Below are positions 61,179-64,000 of a DNA stretch of 64,000 nucleotides, in pieces. Location: assembly GCF_001279775.1 (NCBI RefSeq), contig NZ_LGDG01000015.1:55729-119728 (forward strand), given 5' to 3'. A program made the translations under genes and the position numbers. This stretch comes from Streptomyces sp. MMG1533. Lineage in GTDB: Bacteria; Actinomycetota; Actinomycetes; Streptomycetales; Streptomycetaceae. Position 1 is the first letter of the stretch. Each line of letters opens with the position of its first letter. A model generated the notes under the pieces. That model was not told where the DNA came from. It saw nothing but the letters and a program-made list of their open reading frames with translations, and made no database searches.

Positions 61179-62786
61179 ATGACCGTTTTGGATGAGGCGC
61201 CGGGTGAGTCGACGGACGAGTCGACGGGTGAGCCGACGGACGCGCGCGGGCGGGTCGCCGAGCTGCACGAGATTCGTGCGCAGGCGCTGGCCGGCCCCGG
61301 CGAGAAGGCGACCGAGGCGCAGCACGCCAAGGGCAAACTGACCGCGCGGGAGCGCATCGAGCTGCTCGTGGACCCGGGTTCCTTCCGGGAGGTCGAGCAG
61401 TTGCGGCGGCACCGGGCGACGGGCTTCGGCCTGGAGGCGAAGAAGCCGTACACCGACGGTGTGATCACCGGCTGGGGCACGGTGGAGGGCCGTACGGTCT
61501 TCGTCTACGCCCATGACTTCCGCATCTTCGGCGGCGCGCTGGGCGAGGCCCACGCCACGAAGATCCACAAGATCATGGACATGGCCATCGCGGCCGGCGC
61601 ACCCCTGGTCTCCCTGAACGACGGCGCGGGCGCCCGTATCCAGGAGGGTGTCTCGGCCCTCGCGGGCTACGGCGGCATCTTCCAGCGCAACACCAAGGCG
61701 TCCGGGGTCATCCCGCAGATTTCCGTGATGCTCGGCCCGTGCGCTGGCGGCGCGGCCTACAGCCCCGCCCTCACCGACTTCGTGTTCATGGTCCGCGAGA
61801 CCTCGCAGATGTTCATCACCGGCCCGGACGTCGTCAAGGCGGTCACCGGCGAGGAGATCACCCAGAACGGCCTCGGCGGCGCCGACGTGCACGCCGAGAC
61901 GTCCGGCGTCTGCCACTTCGCCTACGACGACGAGGAGACGTGCCTCGCCGAGGTGCGCTACCTGCTGTCGATGCTCCCGCAGAACAACCGCGAGAACCCG
62001 CCCCGGGTGGAGCCGAGCGACGAGACGGACCGCCGCAGCGACGTCCTGCTCGACCTGGTCCCGGCCGACGGCAACCGGCCGTACGACATGACCAAGGTCA
62101 TCGAGGAGATCGTCGACGACGGCGACTACCTGGAGGTCCACGAGCGCTGGGCCCGCAACATCATCTGTGCCCTGGCCCGTCTCGACGGCCAGGTGGTGGG
62201 CATCGTGGCCAACCAACCGCAGTCCCTGGCCGGGGTCCTGGACATCGAGGCGTCGGAAAAAGCTGCGCGCTTTGTCCAGATGTGCGACGCTTTTAACATC
62301 CCGATCATCACTTTCCTGGACGTCCCCGGGTTCCTCCCGGGTGTCGACCAGGAGCACGGCGGGATCATCCGGCACGGAGCGAAGCTGCTCTACGCCTACT
62401 GCAACGCGACCGTGCCGAGGATTTCCCTGATCCTGCGCAAGGCCTACGGAGGTGCGTACATCGTCATGGACAGCCAGTCCATCGGTGCGGACCTCACCTA
62501 CGCCTGGCCGACGAACGAGATCGCCGTGATGGGCGCGGAAGGCGCGGCCAACGTGATCTTCCGTCGCCAGATCGCCGAGGCCGAGGACCCCGAGGCCATG
62601 CGGGCCCGCATGGTCAAGGAGTACAAGTCCGAGCTGATGCACCCGTACTACGCGGCGGAGCGCGGCCTGGTCGACGACGTCATCGACCCCGCCGAAACCC
62701 GCGAGGTGCTCATCAAGTCCCTGGCGATGCTGCACACCAAGCACGCCGACCTGCCGTCCCGCAAGCACGGCAACCCCCCGCAGTAA
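61179..62786 (+). CDS. accB: acyl-CoA carboxylase beta (carboxyltransferase) subunit
   Basis: The 535-residue protein starts at ATG 61179. The biotin carboxyltransferase fold is clear: GKLTARERIELLVDPGSFRE, GGALGEAHATKIHKIMDMAI, NDGAGARIQEGVSALAGYGG, LGPCAGGAAYSPALTDF and FLDVPGFLPGVDQEHGGIIR. At the acyl-group selectivity position (Ile428 in GGAYIVMDS) it has Ile, as in S. coelicolor AccB, not the Asp of propionyl-selective PccB; it should therefore accept acetyl- as well as propionyl-CoA. It works with a biotinylated alpha subunit encoded elsewhere and the epsilon subunit next door to make malonyl- and methylmalonyl-CoA. Confidence 0.95.
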   Translation: MTVLDEAPGESTDESTGEPTDARGRVAELHEIRAQALAGPGEKATEAQHAKGKLTARERIELLVDPGSFREVEQLRRHRATGFGLEAKKPYTDGVITGWGTVEGRTVFVYAHDFRIFGGALGEAHATKIHKIMDMAIAAGAPLVSLNDGAGARIQEGVSALAGYGGIFQRNTKASGVIPQISVMLGPCAGGAAYSPALTDFVFMVRETSQMFITGPDVVKAVTGEEITQNGLGGADVHAETSGVCHFAYDDEETCLAEVRYLLSMLPQNNRENPPRVEPSDETDRRSDVLLDLVPADGNRPYDMTKVIEEIVDDGDYLEVHERWARNIICALARLDGQVVGIVANQPQSLAGVLDIEASEKAARFVQMCDAFNIPIITFLDVPGFLPGVDQEHGGIIRHGAKLLYAYCNATVPRISLILRKAYGGAYIVMDSQSIGADLTYAWPTNEIAVMGAEGAANVIFRRQIAEAEDPEAMRARMVKEYKSELMHPYYAAERGLVDDVIDPAETREVLIKSLAMLHTKHADLPSRKHGNPPQ

Positions 62787-62843
62787 CCCTGTGGAACCTT
62801 CGCGGTACCCCCGCGGAAACCTCTCTCACGGAGACTGACACCC

Positions 62844-63035
62844 ATGACCACCCCTGACATTCGTGTCGAGAAGGGCCACGCCGAGCCCGAGGAAGTCGCC
62901 GCCATCACGGCCATCCTCCTGGCCCGCGCCGCCGCCCAGCCCTCCACGCCCCCCACCCACCGCGGCCGCCCGAAGGCAGGCTGGCGCCGCCTGGAGCGCG
63001 AGCCCGGCTTCCGCGCCCCGCACAGCTGGCACTGA
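62844..63035 (+). CDS. accE: acyl-CoA carboxylase epsilon subunit
   Basis: The 63-residue protein begins MTTPDIRVEKGHAEPEEVAA and ends FRAPHSWH. It matches the small epsilon subunits (R-V-x-x-G-x-x-x-x-E-E-x-A-A-x-x-A-x-L, W-R-R in the middle, W near the end). Epsilon binds the beta subunit and strongly stimulates carboxylase activity in Streptomyces. It starts 57 nt after accB, preceded by GGAG, and a terminator follows. Confidence 0.93.
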   Translation: MTTPDIRVEKGHAEPEEVAAITAILLARAAAQPSTPPTHRGRPKAGWRRLEREPGFRAPHSWH

Positions 63036-63051
63036 GCCCCGCGCACGACCC

Positions 63052-63094
63052 GCGAAGGCCCCGACCGTCCCCTTGGGCGGCCGGGGCCTTCGCG
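63052..63094 (+). terminator. accE terminator hairpin
   Basis: GCGAAGGCCCCGACCGTCC (63052-63070) pairs with GGGCGGCCGGGGCCTTCGC (63075-63093) with two mismatches, 16 nt after the accE stop. Confidence 0.85.
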
Positions 63095-63132
63095 CATACG
63101 TTGGGCCCCTCGACCAGTGACAGGGGGAAACG

Positions 63133-63660
63133 GTGGGCGTACCGGACGAGTTGGCGGACGAGGTCGAACTGATCGCCGCGCTGGTGAAGCCCTTGGGGGA
63201 GCGGCCGATCGACTTCAACGACCCCGACTGGGAGACCCGCCTGCTGGAAGGGCCCAGGCCGCTGGACGAGGCGAACGTCCGCGAGGAGGCGGAGGCGGCC
63301 CTGAGCCAGCTGCTCGATCTCTACGAAGGCGGCGACGAGCCGACCCGTATCGCCGTGCGCGCCCTGTTGGAGCGCTGCTACCACTTCCACTGGGCCACCG
63401 GTCTCCCCGCAGCGCGGACAACCGAGGGCTTCCGCCGCCACCTCGTGTATCTGTCCGCCAGGGACCACGGCCGCGACACCCGGGACGAGATGGTCGAGTT
63501 GAACCGGCTGTGCGAGGAGGCCCGCGCCGCACAGGTCGACATCCGGCCCCTCCTCCTGGAGGTCGCCGCAATCTCCAGCGACGAGAAGAAGTACGGGATG
63601 GGATCCATCCGGTCGATCCTGCGCAGGGCGGCCGGCCGCGACCCCGTAGGGCTCTGGTGA
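63133..63660 (+). CDS. hypothetical soluble protein (SCO5537-like position)
   Basis: GTG 63133 follows AGGGGGAAA. The 175-residue protein is acidic and helical: ELADEVELIAALVKPLGERP, DEANVREEAEAALSQLLDLY, RALLERCYHFHWATGLPAAR and EMVELNRLCEEARAAQVDIR. It has no signal peptide or known motif. It lies between the carboxylase genes and the conservon on the opposite strand. Function unknown; the frame is supported by codon bias and the ribosome-binding site. Confidence 0.8.
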   Translation: MGVPDELADEVELIAALVKPLGERPIDFNDPDWETRLLEGPRPLDEANVREEAEAALSQLLDLYEGGDEPTRIAVRALLERCYHFHWATGLPAARTTEGFRRHLVYLSARDHGRDTRDEMVELNRLCEEARAAQVDIRPLLLEVAAISSDEKKYGMGSIRSILRRAAGRDPVGLW

Positions 63661-63675
63661 CCCGAGAGCACGCAA

Positions 63676-63713
63676 ACGGCCCCCGCGCCTCCCGGGGGAG
63701 GTGCAGGGGCCGT
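63676..63713. terminator. bidirectional terminator before cvnD
   Basis: ACGGCCCCCGCGCCTCCC (63676-63693) pairs with GGGAGGTGCAGGGGCCGT (63696-63713) with three mismatches, between the hypothetical gene and the convergent GTPase gene. Confidence 0.8.
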
Positions 63714-63726
63714 CCGGCGTCTGTCG

Positions 63727-64000
63727 CTACCGCAGTCGCGCCATCAGAGCGTGCTCCACGAGCGTGATCAGCGCACTCTTCGCGTCCGCGCGGTGGCGGG
63801 CGTCCGTCGTGATGATCGGGGTGTCGGGGCCGATCTGGAGGGCCTCGCGGACCTCGTCCGGGTTGTACGGCTGGTTGCCGTCGAAGCCGTTGAGGGCGAT
63901 CACGAAGGGGAGGCCCGAGTTCTCGAAGTAGTCGACCGCGGGGAAGCAGTCGGCGAGGCGGCGGGTGTCCACCAGGACGATCGCGCCGATGGCGCCGCGC
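63727..64000 (-). CDS. cvnD: conservon GTP-binding protein CvnD, C-terminal part (5' end outside window)
   Basis: The frame is open to the window edge. Visible is the second half of a Ras-like GTPase: RGAIGAIVLVDTRRLADCFP, AVDYFENSGLPFVIALNGFD (N-x-F-D in place of the usual NKxD base-recognition motif) and IITTDARHRADAKSALITLV. In Streptomyces conservons, CvnD acts with CvnA (histidine-kinase-like), CvnB (roadblock) and CvnC at the membrane in a GPCR-like switch. Those partner genes should lie beyond 64 kb on the minus strand. By position it matches cvnD1 of S. coelicolor, from memory. Confidence 0.9.
   Translation of the reverse strand, partial: RGAIGAIVLVDTRRLADCFPAVDYFENSGLPFVIALNGFDGNQPYNPDEVREALQIGPDTPIITTDARHRADAKSALITLVEHALMARLR

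Overview
The window is chromosomal DNA of a Streptomyces. Signs of this are very high G+C with strongly G/C-biased third codon positions, many GTG starts, DUF397/DUF5753 regulatory pairs, a conservon-type GTPase and a Streptomyces trypsin. From memory, the gene order resembles the S. coelicolor core around SCO5507-SCO5541 (cdgE, ilvBNC, serA, putB/pruA, leuB, ilvE, cimA, accB/accE, cvnD). I could not run any alignment.

Layout. 1-4.2 kb: end of a LuxR-type regulator, a small conserved protein, a sugar-dehydrogenase lipoprotein, an aldo/keto reductase and a 2-hydroxyacid dehydrogenase. 4.3-7.7 kb: a membrane PAS-GGDEF protein with a degenerate EAL domain. 7.7-13.3 kb: ilvB-ilvN-ilvC behind a leader-peptide attenuator, then serA. 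13.3-20.5 kb: a TetR/MFS efflux pair and a four-gene peptide/metal-type ABC importer whose promoter carries a Zur-like box and whose two permeases are fused. 20.8-25.7 kb: a PucR-type regulator divergent from proline dehydrogenase and P5C dehydrogenase, then an alpha/beta hydrolase. 26-30.3 kb: a purple-acid-phosphatase-like lipoprotein, leuB and ilvE. 30.6-34.1 kb: two secreted beta-propeller proteins. 34.1-36 kb: cimA behind a second attenuator (leader peptide with Ile-Ile). 36-45.2 kb: an XRE/DUF397/ATPase regulatory group, a secreted GH3 glucosidase, a TPM-type membrane protein, trypsin, a pseudogene and a CmlR-like exporter. 45.4-57.25 kb: an accessory biosynthetic cluster. 57.3-64 kb: YdeI- and YceI-family proteins, a polysaccharide lyase, the acyl-CoA carboxylase beta/epsilon pair, a hypothetical protein and the 3' part of a cvnD GTPase.

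The notable system is the 45.4-57.25 kb cluster. It encodes a 38-residue acidic, Cys-free precursor peptide, a TfuA protein and a YcaO protein (the pair that installs backbone thioamides), a ThiS/MoaD-like protein ending in Gly-Gly, and an alpha/beta hydrolase. A nonribosomal-style set follows in one translationally coupled run: GNAT, acyl-CoA-dehydrogenase-like flavoprotein, free carrier protein and free adenylation enzyme. An MFS exporter, a phytanoyl-CoA-type Fe(II)/2OG oxygenase and a Cys-containing unknown complete the run, and a divergent HTTM (vitamin-K-carboxylase-like) membrane protein lies on the other side. My inference is a thioamidated ribosomal peptide that is capped or tailored by a carrier-bound, oxidised amino acid. 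A truncated DUF397 gene and a 16-bp tandem repeat at the left edge look like an insertion scar.

The primary-metabolism genes form a branched-chain amino-acid neighbourhood (ilvBNC, leuB, ilvE, cimA). Two of these transcription units, ilvBNC and cimA, carry leader-peptide attenuators.
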